From Bog-473 sp963804055 (GTDB lineage: Bacteria > Actinomycetota > Acidimicrobiia > Acidimicrobiales > RAAP-2), in contig CAWDOU010000008.1 of the NCBI GenBank assembly GCA_963804055.1, forward strand, positions 91,254 to 155,253: DNA of 64,000 nucleotides. The letters run 5' to 3'. The notes under the pieces were generated by a model. That model saw only the letters and a list, made by a program, of their open reading frames with translations. It was not told the origin of the DNA and searched no databases. Shown piece by piece: positions 16,911 to 26,044 of the stretch (within the stretch, counting starts at the first letter, position 1; every line of letters begins with the position of its first letter). A program made the translations under genes and the position numbers.

Positions 16911-18149
16911 ATGCATGAACCGGTCGGCCTCAAGCGCCGTTGCTCCGAACTTTTCCGCGCCCACGAGGTGCACGCATTCGACGGGACCTTCCACGTGCCT
17001 GACAGTGACCGCTACCCCGCCCTCTTCGCATGGGACAGTGGGTATCACGCCTTGTCGCTCCTCCATCTCGAGCCCGACGCAGCGATCGAGGAGCTCACCA
17101 CTCTCTACCGGGCCAACCGCCTGCCTGACGGGCTGCTGTCGCACCAGCGTTACATCCCGGGGGCAGAAGAGCACCAGCGGTTCATTGAGAGCCTCTTCGG
17201 TCCGATGTTCGACGGAGATCGCACGCCGTTCATCGACCCTCCCACGCCTGCGTATGCGGCGGCACGACTGTCGTTGGCGCTCGGGGCGCCCGCTGACCGC
17301 GTACTTGACGAGGCTGTTTCCCACCTGCGCGCACTTGTCCGGCAGCGGACGGTGGACGGTCGGTCGCTGCCGGCTGTGCTGCACCCCTTCGAAACCGGGA
17401 CGGAAGGGAGCGCCCTCATGCAGAGCCTGCTCCCCGGCGGGCTGGGGGGCTCCCTGGCCCGATTCAAAGGGCTCACGATTTCGGCCCGCGCAGCTGAAAT
17501 GGCACCAGAGGCGGCCCTTGGCGCGGGCCACGGGTTCGTGATCTACGACCCCACTGTGTGCGGTTGGTTCCTGTTGGCGCTCGAGGAGGTCGGGGCCGCC
17601 TGCCGGGCCCGAACGCGTGTCGCGGAGGCCACGGAGATCGAGGCCATCGCGGGGCGCGTCGCCCGCGATCTGGAAGAGCTGCTCTGGTGGGAAGAAGGTC
17701 GCATCTTCGTCGGCTATGACCTGACCCGATCGCTGCAGCTTCAGGGCATTGGCGCGATGGGACTGGTCCCTTGTGCCAGTCGAGCTGTGGCGGAATCGGG
17801 CCTGTCCCGACGGGCGGCCCAACGCCATCTCCGTCCCGGCGGGCCTATGCGGGGTCCCCACGGCTTCTCGGCCGGCGCCATTACCTCTCGCAGCGAGCTC
17901 GATCCATACGTTCAGTGGGACGGCAACGCGGTATGGGGCGCGACGGCATACTGGGCCTCTCTGGTGGCGACCCGGCTTGGCTGGTGGTCCGAAGCCCGTC
18001 GCCTACATGACCAACTCACGACTCTGATCAACGCGCACGGCTTCCGGGAGTTCTACGACGCGTTGACCGGTAAACCTGGCGGGGCGGGAACAGGATCCGG
18101 TTTCACCTGGCCGGCCCTCGCCCTGGACATGGCGGTCGGTCCGGAGTAG
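16911..18149 (+). CDS. MGH1-type (alpha/alpha)6-barrel glycoside hydrolase
   Basis: About 412-aa glycosidase related to mannosylglycerate hydrolase and GH63/amylo-alpha-1,6-glucosidase barrels. Typical parts are LFAWDSGYHALSLLHLEPDAAIEEL, RANRLPDGLLSHQRYIPG, PPTPAYAAARLSLAL, a central YDPTVCGWFLLALEEVG and the final YVQWDGNAVWGATAYW followed by GFREFYDALTGKPGGAGTGSGFTWPALALDM. The frame is open from 16593, but the sequence before the ATG at 16911 lacks family character. The preceding ~290 bp holds only GGTAC-CT-GTACC at 16792-16803. Substrate uncertain: 2-O-glycosylglycerate or a glucan oligomer. Confidence 0.75.
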   Translation: MHEPVGLKRRCSELFRAHEVHAFDGTFHVPDSDRYPALFAWDSGYHALSLLHLEPDAAIEELTTLYRANRLPDGLLSHQRYIPGAEEHQRFIESLFGPMFDGDRTPFIDPPTPAYAAARLSLALGAPADRVLDEAVSHLRALVRQRTVDGRSLPAVLHPFETGTEGSALMQSLLPGGLGGSLARFKGLTISARAAEMAPEAALGAGHGFVIYDPTVCGWFLLALEEVGAACRARTRVAEATEIEAIAGRVARDLEELLWWEEGRIFVGYDLTRSLQLQGIGAMGLVPCASRAVAESGLSRRAAQRHLRPGGPMRGPHGFSAGAITSRSELDPYVQWDGNAVWGATAYWASLVATRLGWWSEARRLHDQLTTLINAHGFREFYDALTGKPGGAGTGSGFTWPALALDMAVGPE

Positions 18150-18231
18150 GAGCGCTCTGCTCTCGCTCACACCGTGGTCCCACCAGCACGTATCTGCTCT
18201 CTTCGGCTCAAGGGGAAAGGGAGGCGACCCT

Positions 18232-20304
18232 TTGATCGTCCCGGAAACGGCTCAAAAGACGGCCAGGGCCCCGACGAGAGTCCTCAAGACATTGCTCCGA
18301 GATGCCGACCTTCCAGAGGTGACCTCGGCGAGCGACTTATTGGGTGCTGTTCCGATCCGAGTGAACACGCTGGAATCCCAAGCCTTCCTCTCTGCCCTGG
18401 TTGCATCCTCGCAGGATCCCGTCATCGGCAAGACGCTCGACGGCACGGTCGTCCTGTGGAATCAAGCGGCCGAACAACTTTACGGGTTCCAGGCCTCCGA
18501 AATGCTGGGGCGAAACATTGCGGTCCTCATCCCTCCCGATCGGCCTGACGAGCTCTCCTACCTTCTGGATCGGATTCGGGCCGGCCATGTCGTGCGAAAC
18601 TTCCAGACGACGAGGCTGCGGAAGAATGGCACGACGGTCGATGTGGCAATCACCGTTTCACCGGTTGTCGGTTCTGATGGACTTGTACTGGGTGGATCAA
18701 CGATTGCCCACGACCTCACCCTGTACAACCAGCAGATCCTCGACTTGCGACACGCGCATCGGAGTGCTGAGGAGGCGATCACCACACTGGAGACGCTTCA
18801 GTCATCGGCTCCCGTCGGATTCGGATTTGTCGACACGGAGTTTCGCCTGACGCACCTGAACGACATGCTGGCCTCTTTCGCGGGATCAACGACCGGGGAA
18901 TTGCTCGGACACACCGTCGCCGATGTCGTTCCAGAGATCTGGGCCCAGGTCGAACCGATCTTTCGAAGGGTTCTCTCATACGGTGAAGCCGTCCGCAATA
19001 TCGAAGTCACGGGGGAAATCCCCAGTGAACCTGGACATCGTCACTACTGGCTTGCAAGTTACTTCCCCGTGCGTCTCGAGACGGAGATCATCGGCGTCGG
19101 CATCGTGGCGGTCGATGTCACAGAACGGCGTCAAGCGGAAGAATTCCGGACCATCGCGATGAACCAGATGGCCGAAGGACTCTTCACCGTCGATGCCAAG
19201 GGCCTTTTGACGTCCATCAATCATTCCGCCGAAGAGATGCTCGGCTGGACCAGTGAAGAACTGCTCGGAAAGGAGATGCGGCTCTTCGTCCTGGCCGACA
19301 ACCAAGCTGACCCGATGATCGATGAGGGGAACAAGAAGCTCTTAGACGTTCGGGCGGCCGGTCGACACGTCGTATTGGACGATCATGTCTACCGCTGCAA
19401 GAACGGTTCACTTCTTTCGGTGGCGATCTCCGCGTCACCCCTCTTCATCGGAGATACCCTCGAAGGTGCGGTCATCGTCTTTCGAGACATTTCCGAAGAG
19501 AGATCGGAGCGCCTCAGGGTCTCCCGTGAGTTGGCGGCTCTCACGTGGGTCGGCCGAATTCGAGAGGCCCTTGATGAGAACAGACTCGTCCTCTTCTCGC
19601 AGCCGATGGTTCCCCTGGCCGGTGGTCAACCCCACGAAGAGTTGCTGCTCCGCATGATGGGACGAAATGGTGAATACATTGCCCCTGGGGCATTTCTGCC
19701 TGTCGCGGAGAAGTACGGCCTCATCACCGAAATCGATCAGTGGGTGATACAGCAGGCAATCAGCCGGGCGGCAGCGGGACACCACGTCGGAGTCAATCTG
19801 TCTGCGGAGTCCATCGTGGCACTCGATCTTGTCAGATTGATTGAGCACGAAATCCAACGGACCGGTGCGAACCCCTCCAATATCGCATTCGAGATCACCG
19901 AGACGGCGCTGATGCGGGATATTGCCAAGGGTGAAGCGTTCGCTCGGGGCGTTGTTGAATTGGGATGCGGCGTTTCCCTCGATGACTTTGGGACCGGTTT
20001 TGGCACCTTCACCTATCTCAAGAAGCTGCCGCTCACCTTCCTGAAGATAGATCTCGAATTCGTCCGGGATTTGGTGGAGAGTCCCGCAAATCAATATGTC
20101 GTCAAGGCAATCGTCAACCTCGCACAAGGATTTGGATGCCAGACGATTGCCGAGGGCGTCGAAGACGATGCGACCCTGACGCTCCTACGCGATCTCGGCG
20201 TCGATTTCGCGCAGGGCTTCTACCTGGGTCGACCTTCGCCATGTGTCGCGGGAACGGCACATCTCCCTCGCGCAGAGATGGATCTCGCTGAAACGGGTCG
20301 GTAA
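18232..20304 (+). CDS. PAS-PAS-PAS-EAL c-di-GMP phosphodiesterase
   Basis: 690-aa soluble signalling protein with three PAS domains (about residues 48-170, 190-310 and 315-430; for example LWNQAAEQLYGFQASEMLGR and INHSAEEMLGWTSEELLGKE) and an EAL domain (about 445-680). Catalytic motifs look complete: ELLLR for EAL, NLSAES, FEITETALM, DDFGTGFGTFTYLKKLP, FLKID, IAEGVED and QGFYLG. No GGDEF domain is present, so it should hydrolyse c-di-GMP in response to PAS-sensed signals (redox, light or ligand). The TTG start has AAGGGAGG upstream. Confidence 0.85.
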   Translation: MIVPETAQKTARAPTRVLKTLLRDADLPEVTSASDLLGAVPIRVNTLESQAFLSALVASSQDPVIGKTLDGTVVLWNQAAEQLYGFQASEMLGRNIAVLIPPDRPDELSYLLDRIRAGHVVRNFQTTRLRKNGTTVDVAITVSPVVGSDGLVLGGSTIAHDLTLYNQQILDLRHAHRSAEEAITTLETLQSSAPVGFGFVDTEFRLTHLNDMLASFAGSTTGELLGHTVADVVPEIWAQVEPIFRRVLSYGEAVRNIEVTGEIPSEPGHRHYWLASYFPVRLETEIIGVGIVAVDVTERRQAEEFRTIAMNQMAEGLFTVDAKGLLTSINHSAEEMLGWTSEELLGKEMRLFVLADNQADPMIDEGNKKLLDVRAAGRHVVLDDHVYRCKNGSLLSVAISASPLFIGDTLEGAVIVFRDISEERSERLRVSRELAALTWVGRIREALDENRLVLFSQPMVPLAGGQPHEELLLRMMGRNGEYIAPGAFLPVAEKYGLITEIDQWVIQQAISRAAAGHHVGVNLSAESIVALDLVRLIEHEIQRTGANPSNIAFEITETALMRDIAKGEAFARGVVELGCGVSLDDFGTGFGTFTYLKKLPLTFLKIDLEFVRDLVESPANQYVVKAIVNLAQGFGCQTIAEGVEDDATLTLLRDLGVDFAQGFYLGRPSPCVAGTAHLPRAEMDLAETGR

Positions 20305-20409
20305 CACTTTTGATTCATTGGGGGTAACGAACTTCCTTGGACCCAGACCCAATCCATCACTGGAGTGGAGCGCTCGACCATCGGCGCCACACGTCCTGCC
20401 GGACGACAT

Positions 20410-21438
20410 TCACGACGAGGCCGGCAGACGCCACAAGTCGATGCCGCCGTCAACGGCGTACTGGTCGATTTCCATGACGTCCTGGGGAGAGAACTCCAGG
20501 TTCTTCAACGCATCCACGTTTTGTTCGAGCTGGGCCACACTGCTGGCCCCGATCAGCGCTGAGGTGACTCGGGTATCTCGCAATGCCCACGCAATAGCCA
20601 TCTGGGCGAGAGTCTGGCCTCGCGCCGAGGCGATGTCGTTGAGTCCTCGGATACGCCCGAGATTTTCATCGTTGAGCATGTCACGAGTCAGAGAGCCCTC
20701 GCGCGCCGCCCTGGAGTCCGGAGGAACACCGTCCAGGTAATGGTCGGTGAGAAGTCCCTGCGCCAACACCGAGAACGCAATGCAACCGACTCCCTTATCT
20801 TCTAGGACGTCGAGAAGGCGGTCTTCGATCCAGCGATTGAACATCGAATACGACGGCTGATGGATGAGTAGTGGCGTGCCCAATTCACGCAGGATGGCGA
20901 CTGCCTCGGCGGTGCGCTTGTCCGAGTAGGAGGAGATGCCCACGTAGAGCGCCCTCCCAGAGATGACGGCCGTGTGAAGAGCACCGAGTGACTCCTCGAG
21001 GGGCGTTTGGGGATCAAAGTGATGGTGGTAGAAGATGTCGACGTAGTCGACACCAAGGCGCCGCAGGCTCTGGTCGAGGCTGGCGAGGAGATACTTCCGG
21101 GACCCAAGGTCGCCATAGGGGCCGGGCCACATGTCCCAGCCGGCCTTGGTGGAAACAAGAAGCTCGTCGCGGTGCTGGCGGAAGTCCTCGCGCAGGATCC
21201 GTCCGAAATTGGTCTCGGCGCAGCCGTACGGAGGCCCGTAGTTATTGGCCAAATCGAAATGAGTGATCCCCAGGTCGAACGCTCTCCGCAAGACCGAGCG
21301 CTGCATCTCAAGTGGTCGGTCGTCTCCGAAGTTCTGCCAGAGCCCGAGCGAGATCGCAGGCAAGAGCAGACCGCTGCGACCACAACGGCGATACGTCATG
21401 GACTCGTAACGATCCTCGGCGGGAACGTAGATGGTCAC
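20410..21438 (-). CDS. Aldo/keto reductase (YghZ/glyceraldehyde-3-phosphate reductase-like)
   Basis: 342-aa NADPH-dependent TIM-barrel reductase. N-terminal YRRCGRSGLLLPAISLGLWQNFG and the catalytic tetrad context (FDLANNYGPPYG for Asp/Tyr, STKAGWDMWPGPYGD for Lys, YVDIFYHHHFDPQTPLEE for His) place it in the MgrA/YghZ subgroup, which reduces glyceraldehyde 3-phosphate and methylglyoxal in relatives. The C-terminal cofactor loop is LIGASSVAQLEQN. It overlaps the upstream dehydrogenase gene by 4 bp (ATGA), so the two are translationally coupled. Confidence 0.85.
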   Translation of the reverse strand: MTIYVPAEDRYESMTYRRCGRSGLLLPAISLGLWQNFGDDRPLEMQRSVLRRAFDLGITHFDLANNYGPPYGCAETNFGRILREDFRQHRDELLVSTKAGWDMWPGPYGDLGSRKYLLASLDQSLRRLGVDYVDIFYHHHFDPQTPLEESLGALHTAVISGRALYVGISSYSDKRTAEAVAILRELGTPLLIHQPSYSMFNRWIEDRLLDVLEDKGVGCIAFSVLAQGLLTDHYLDGVPPDSRAAREGSLTRDMLNDENLGRIRGLNDIASARGQTLAQMAIAWALRDTRVTSALIGASSVAQLEQNVDALKNLEFSPQDVMEIDQYAVDGGIDLWRLPASS

Positions 21439-22322
21439 CCGCGGCCCCCTTGCTGTTCAAGCGCCTGGGCAACGACGGTCAGGTCGCTTTCGCCGAACCC
21501 GAGACCGGTCACCTTTCCCCATTCCGCGGCCAAGGCTGCGAGCGACTCAAAGCGCTCTGTGCCGGCATCGGCCAGAGCGAGGTGCACGTCCTTGAGCGCG
21601 AGTGAGAGCGCGAACTGGACCGAGAAATCGCCTCGGGCGATTCGTTCCAGCTTGGCTGCCTGCCAGGGGGAGACGAGGGGCCCGTCACCAAGCGCATCCA
21701 TCACGCTTTCAGTCTCAAGGCCCAGCTGATGGGCAAATGCTACCGACACGTTGACTGCTTCCGCCGACAGCGCCAGCCAGGTATTGGCGACGAGTTTGAG
21801 CTTTGATCCGGTTCCGACCGGTCCCGTCCAAATGGTTCGCCGACCGAGCGCATCGAAGAGTGGGGTGAGCCGGGGACGAACGGCTTCGGGACCTGAAGCG
21901 AATATCGTCAACTGACCCTGCTCCGCCGGCTCCTTGCTCCCCGAGACCGGCGCATCGATCAGAACGACATCCGGGCGCTGGGCTCTCACAAGGGATTCGA
22001 CACGTTTCATCCCTCCGTCGCCGATCGTACTCATCTGTGCCCAGATCGCGCCCGGCGCCAGGGCGGCCAACATGCCCTGATCTTTGGCAATCGCCAGGAC
22101 GACATCCGCATCCGTCACCATCGTGACGACGATGGCGGCCCGGCGAGCTGCATCGGCAGCCGAATCGCCCACCTCCGCGCCGAGGTCCGCCAGATCCCGC
22201 GTTACCTCCGGATTGCGGTTCCAGACGATTGTCGGGATACCGGCACCGAGGGCCCGGGTTGCCATGGCGTGTCCCATGGTGCCGATGCCCAGAAACGCAA
22301 CAGGGTCTCTTCCCTGAGGCAT
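21435..22322 (-). CDS. 3-hydroxyisobutyrate dehydrogenase-family NAD(P) oxidoreductase
   Basis: 295-aa beta-hydroxyacid dehydrogenase. The Rossmann motif is FLGIGTMGHAMATRAL near the N-terminus. The substrate motif region reads LIDAPVSGSKEPAEQGQLTIFASG, and the catalytic Lys sits in GSKLKLVANTWLA. The C-terminal helical domain is complete. It probably oxidises a 3-hydroxy acid or reduces the semialdehyde. It is followed, with a 4-bp overlap, by the aldo/keto reductase and preceded by an MDR quinone-reductase gene 73 bp away: a small carbonyl-metabolism operon. Confidence 0.85.
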   Translation of the reverse strand: MPQGRDPVAFLGIGTMGHAMATRALGAGIPTIVWNRNPEVTRDLADLGAEVGDSAADAARRAAIVVTMVTDADVVLAIAKDQGMLAALAPGAIWAQMSTIGDGGMKRVESLVRAQRPDVVLIDAPVSGSKEPAEQGQLTIFASGPEAVRPRLTPLFDALGRRTIWTGPVGTGSKLKLVANTWLALSAEAVNVSVAFAHQLGLETESVMDALGDGPLVSPWQAAKLERIARGDFSVQFALSLALKDVHLALADAGTERFESLAALAAEWGKVTGLGFGESDLTVVAQALEQQGGRG

Positions 22323-22395
22323 CGCTTCCTCCTCTCGTGGTCACGGCTTGGGGGCAAGGAGACGTCGATCAGCTCAGGAGGATTTCAGGGCCTCA

Positions 22396-23328
22396 TCACG
22401 GGATGAGGACGATCTTTCCCCGTGTGTGGCGCTGCTCCAATTCCGCAAAGGCATCGATCACCTGATCCAGGGGGTATGTGGCAGCGATCGGAATCTCGAT
22501 CGCACCCGACGCCACGAGGCCGGCCATCTCGGAAAGCACCTCAGGGGTGGAGGCGGTACCGCTGCCCTCAGCCTTGACGCCGAGCTCTTGGGCCTTCGCG
22601 AAGGATGCGATCGTCTCGATCCGATCAGGCGGAATACCAAGATCGACTGCCAGTTCGAGGTACTCGGGCCCGAAGAGATCGATGAACCCGTCGATCCTTC
22701 CACCGCCCGCCTCGCGTAGGCGCTCCAGCAGGCCGTCGCCGTACGCCACGGGGATAACAGCGTGAGAGCGCAGCCAGTCGGCATTGGCTTCGGAGGCAAT
22801 GCCCAGAACCCGCGAGCCGCGTCGTGCCAACAACTGGACCACCACGGTCCCGACCCCGCCCGCCGCCGCCGAGACGGCGATCGTCTCTCCCTGCTTTGCA
22901 TCGACGGCACGGACGGCCGCATAGGCGGTGCACCCAACGACGTAGAGCGACCCCGCGACCTCCCAGCTGAGTTCCGGCGGTTTCGCAATCAGTTGGGTTG
23001 TCGGGACCGCAACGTGCGTGGCATGGCTGGAGCGACGAAAGGAGAACCCCAACACGGCATCACCGACGGCAAATTCGTCAACACCGCTCCCGACGGCGGA
23101 CACGATCCCAGCGAGGTCGCTGCCTTCGCCCGAGGGAAATGTCGCCGGAAATCGATCATGGAGCGCTCCCGATCGGATGGCAGATTCGCCTGGGTTGATG
23201 GCTGCCGCCTTGACTTCCACCACGACCTCACCCGCTTCGGGAGCCGGAATGGGCACGTCGGCGACGTAGAGAACGGTCCGATCCCCGTAGCGGTCGAAGC
23301 GCACAGCACGTGAGGTGATTCCCGTCAT
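22396..23328 (-). CDS. Zinc-independent MDR-family NADPH:quinone-type oxidoreductase
   Basis: 310-aa medium-chain dehydrogenase/reductase. It begins with a GroES-like domain (AVRFDRYGDRTVLYVADVPIPAPEAGEVVVEVKAAAINPGESAIRSG) and has the Rossmann motif SAAAGGVGTVVVQLLARRGSRVLGIAS. Structural-zinc cysteines are absent, as in quinone oxidoreductases (QOR/ZTA1 group). It probably reduces quinones or enones with NADPH. First gene of a three-gene reverse-strand set with the beta-hydroxyacid dehydrogenase and aldo/keto reductase. Confidence 0.85.
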   Translation of the reverse strand: MTGITSRAVRFDRYGDRTVLYVADVPIPAPEAGEVVVEVKAAAINPGESAIRSGALHDRFPATFPSGEGSDLAGIVSAVGSGVDEFAVGDAVLGFSFRRSSHATHVAVPTTQLIAKPPELSWEVAGSLYVVGCTAYAAVRAVDAKQGETIAVSAAAGGVGTVVVQLLARRGSRVLGIASEANADWLRSHAVIPVAYGDGLLERLREAGGGRIDGFIDLFGPEYLELAVDLGIPPDRIETIASFAKAQELGVKAEGSGTASTPEVLSEMAGLVASGAIEIPIAATYPLDQVIDAFAELEQRHTRGKIVLIP

Positions 23329-23717
23329 CTCGCCCTCCGTTCAGGTCGGACGTTGCACCCTGAAGACGTTACCCGCCGCGTCATCACACAGGGTCGTCGA
23401 GAATCCCAGGGCCGGGCTCTGCACGAGTGATCAAATCGTGCGATGGACCTCGTGAGCTCGATGCAGCGTCGGATCGAAGACCACCCGGCTCGAGATAGGA
23501 GGGAGCAGATACGACGGAAGCCTCTCTGGATAAAGCCCCCGACGCCTGCGCGGCCAACGCTTCGTGGCTTTCATCGTCTCCCCTTTCGTTGGTCACTACC
23601 GTCGTGACGACACTGACCAGTGTGCGCCTACGGGCCACAGCATGGGCAGGGACCAAGGTCACAACGTGGCGGCCAATCCCTTGAGCTGTTCGCCTCTCAG
23701 GAGAATGTCCCCCAGAG
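23329..23717. other. 389-bp intergenic region, no convincing gene
   Basis: It lies between the MDR gene start and the exporter gene stop. A 92-codon reverse frame (23384-23662) exists but has no recognisable domain, low-complexity composition and no ribosome-binding site, so I do not call it. The promoter for the three-gene oxidoreductase set must lie in its left part, but no clear -10/-35 pair is visible. Confidence 0.4.
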
Positions 23718-25430
23718 TCAGTCTGAATCCGACCCTGTTGTAGGGCGATCTACTAGGGAAAAGATTCGGCTGGAATGCTCGTAGTGCATCTCAGGCTGCG
23801 AAACGTCACTCGCCTCTTTCCGAGCGATTCGTAGCCGGGAAGAAGCCGCTTGAGCGTCACTCCCCCCCTCCGAGGCAGGCTTCTGCTGAGCTCTACTCGG
23901 GAGTGCGGCCAGAACGACCACACCAGCGACGGCTACGACAATGGTGGCGACCACCAGCCCGAGATCCATTCCTGACACAAAACCTCGTCGTGCAGCTCCA
24001 GCAAGAGCCATCCCGGTCCTTCCCGGGACATGGTTGGCGACGGCCAGGGCACCGCCGAGCGATCCGACAATGAGCTTTTCGATGTTTGGCGGGATCTGTT
24101 GATGCGCCAGCAGCGGCGTCATGAAGTTCTGGTAGCGCATGTTGAGGGCTGTCCCGAGCACGGCGACCCCCAGTGCGCCGCCCAGCTGCATGGACGTGTC
24201 ACTCGTCGCGGAGCCCACCCCCGCATCGGCGATGGGCAGAGAACCCATGATCGACTCGACCGATGGAGCGAGCCCGAGGCCCACCCCGAGCCCGATGAGC
24301 GCGATCGAGGGCACGGCTGCTGCATAGGTGCTGTGCACGGTGGTTCGTGAGAGGAGCCCGAGTCCGGCGGCAACAATGAGAAGGCCGCCGGCAACGACGG
24401 GCTTGGTTCCGACTCTTCGTGCGATGACCACGGAGGTCGGAGCGGCGACCAACACGACAAGCGCAATGGGGCCGATGGCCAATCCGGTCTTGAGTGGGCT
24501 GAAGCCGAGCGCGAACTGCAGGTATTGGGTAAGTAGAAAGAAGAGGCCCAGCATGGCAAAGAGGAGCAGTGCCAGTGACGCGATCGCGGCGCTATACCGA
24601 CGATTCTTGAAGAATTCCAGCGGAAGCATCGGATGACTGGTTCTTCGTTCCCACAGGACGAAGCAGGTGAGAACGACGATCGATGCGGCCAGCGCTCCAT
24701 CGATGAGCGGAGAGGTCCACGTCCGGCTCGGTGCCTCGATGATTCCCCATAACAACAGACTCACCCCCATGACCGAGAGAACCGCACCCAGCGGATCAGC
24801 TCGCCGCGGATAGGGACTTCTCGAGTTGGGGACGAGGATGGCGGTCGCAACGAGGCCGATAGCGGCGATGGGAACGTTGATCAAGAAGACGGAACCCCAC
24901 CAGAAATGGACCAGGAGAAGTCCGCCGAGCATCGGGCCAATGGCCACCCCGAGGCCAGCCGTGCCGGACCATATCCCGATCGCTCTCGATCGATCTCGAT
25001 CTCCGGTGAAAACGTTGGTGAGGATGGACAAGGTGGATGGCATCAGGGCAGCCGCGCCCAATCCCATGAGTGCCCGTGCTGCTGTGAGCCGGTCAGGAGT
25101 GCCTGACCAGGCCGCACAAGCAGACCCGCAGCCAAAGACGACGAGTCCGGACATGAACACCCACTTGCGACCGAGTCGATCGCCCAGCGCTCCGAATGTC
25201 AGCAGCATGCCGGCGAAGAAGACGGCGAAGGCATCCACTATCCATTGCAGCTGCGTCGACGTGGCCTGCAGACCCCGGACGATTGACGGCAGGGCAACGT
25301 TGAGGATCGTGTTGTCGAGGCTGATGAGCAGCAACGTGACGCACAGAACGGCAAGCGTCGCCCGCCGTCTCGCCGCAGACGTTCCAGTGTTCTGGTTCTT
25401 TGGCCGTGCGGCCGAGTCGAAGACCATCAT
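23718..25430 (-). CDS. DHA2-family (EmrB/QacA-like) MFS drug exporter
   Basis: 570-aa 14-helix major facilitator. Motif A is FGALGDRLGRKWVFMSGL, and motif D1/C-like parts include LDNTILNVALPSIVRGLQATSTQLQWIVDAF and the GLGVAIGPMLGGLLLVHF antiporter motif. It exports hydrophobic toxins using the proton gradient. The start at 25430 is set by the overlap ATGA with the stop of a small upstream ORF (25427-25732); there is no separate ribosome-binding site, so translation is probably coupled. No regulator is next to it. Confidence 0.85.
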   Translation of the reverse strand: MMVFDSAARPKNQNTGTSAARRRATLAVLCVTLLLISLDNTILNVALPSIVRGLQATSTQLQWIVDAFAVFFAGMLLTFGALGDRLGRKWVFMSGLVVFGCGSACAAWSGTPDRLTAARALMGLGAAALMPSTLSILTNVFTGDRDRSRAIGIWSGTAGLGVAIGPMLGGLLLVHFWWGSVFLINVPIAAIGLVATAILVPNSRSPYPRRADPLGAVLSVMGVSLLLWGIIEAPSRTWTSPLIDGALAASIVVLTCFVLWERRTSHPMLPLEFFKNRRYSAAIASLALLLFAMLGLFFLLTQYLQFALGFSPLKTGLAIGPIALVVLVAAPTSVVIARRVGTKPVVAGGLLIVAAGLGLLSRTTVHSTYAAAVPSIALIGLGVGLGLAPSVESIMGSLPIADAGVGSATSDTSMQLGGALGVAVLGTALNMRYQNFMTPLLAHQQIPPNIEKLIVGSLGGALAVANHVPGRTGMALAGAARRGFVSGMDLGLVVATIVVAVAGVVVLAALPSRAQQKPASEGGSDAQAASSRLRIARKEASDVSQPEMHYEHSSRIFSLVDRPTTGSDSD

Positions 25431-25732
25431 GACGATCGGGCTGCTGACCAGAGCCGTCCGGGTCCCCGCGAAGGACGATCGGCGCCAAGCTCGCCCAGGT
25501 ACCGGCGGGATCCCCCAGACTCGAGAGCACTGAACTCTTCGGACGAGAAGACCCGCCATCTGGTGACCAAGGGCCGATCGGCGGGCGCCAATGGAAACCC
25601 CTCGAACGCTCCCTCGGCAAGATCGACGAGCAGGTCGGCGGCGGACGCAGCTCCGTGCCCGCCCCGATTGTGGAAGCGCACCTCGGACACCACTCCAGCC
25701 TGCCTCGGGCCCATTGGAGTAAATAGAGACAT
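25427..25732 (-). CDS. Small ORF resembling the N-terminus of 2-oxoacid:acceptor oxidoreductase gamma subunit
   Basis: 101-aa ORF with a strong GGAGG 5 bases before its ATG. Residues ~14-33 read VVSEVRFHNRGGHGAASAADLLVDLA, close to the phosphate-binding start of pyruvate/2-oxoacid:ferredoxin oxidoreductase gamma domains (RFHGRGGQGAVTAAELL). Nothing after it matches that family, so it looks like a truncated or rearranged remnant. It nevertheless ends exactly on the exporter start (4-bp overlap) and may now serve to couple exporter translation. The match is short, so the assignment is tentative. Confidence 0.45.
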   Translation of the reverse strand: MSLFTPMGPRQAGVVSEVRFHNRGGHGAASAADLLVDLAEGAFEGFPLAPADRPLVTRWRVFSSEEFSALESGGSRRYLGELGADRPSRGPGRLWSAARSS

Positions 25733-25852
25733 AGGTCCTCCGTAGTGGACCTGGTGTTGTGACGTAAGTCCCTTGTGCCCCCGGGCTCGAGCGGCATCAA
25801 TTGTCATCACGGAAGGGAGGGCTTCTTGCCCGGCTCTATGGAGGGACATGCG

Positions 25853-26044
25853 ATGAAGATCGAACTGACCGACGAGCAGGTGGAGAATCTGGGAGAGCTC
25901 CTGCGGGGAGCGCTCGGTGACCTCAGCTCAGAGATCGCCGCGACGGACAATCCTGCCTATCGTGACGGGCTGCGCGCCCGGCGTGTCGCGCTCGAGGGGG
26001 TGCTGACGCAGCTCGGTTCGGGAGTGGGAGTTCAAGGTGCTTGA
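25853..26044 (+). CDS. Small conserved-looking hypothetical protein
   Basis: 63-aa acidic, helical protein: MKIELTDEQVENLGELLRGALGDLS then NPAYRDGLRARRVALEGVLTQL. I cannot assign a function; it resembles small two-helix proteins found beside many actinobacterial genes. The ATG has GGAGGG 7 bases upstream, which rules out the longer in-frame ATG at 25775. Its stop overlaps the TTG start of the deacetylase gene, so the two are probably co-translated. Confidence 0.6.
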   Translation: MKIELTDEQVENLGELLRGALGDLSSEIAATDNPAYRDGLRARRVALEGVLTQLGSGVGVQGA

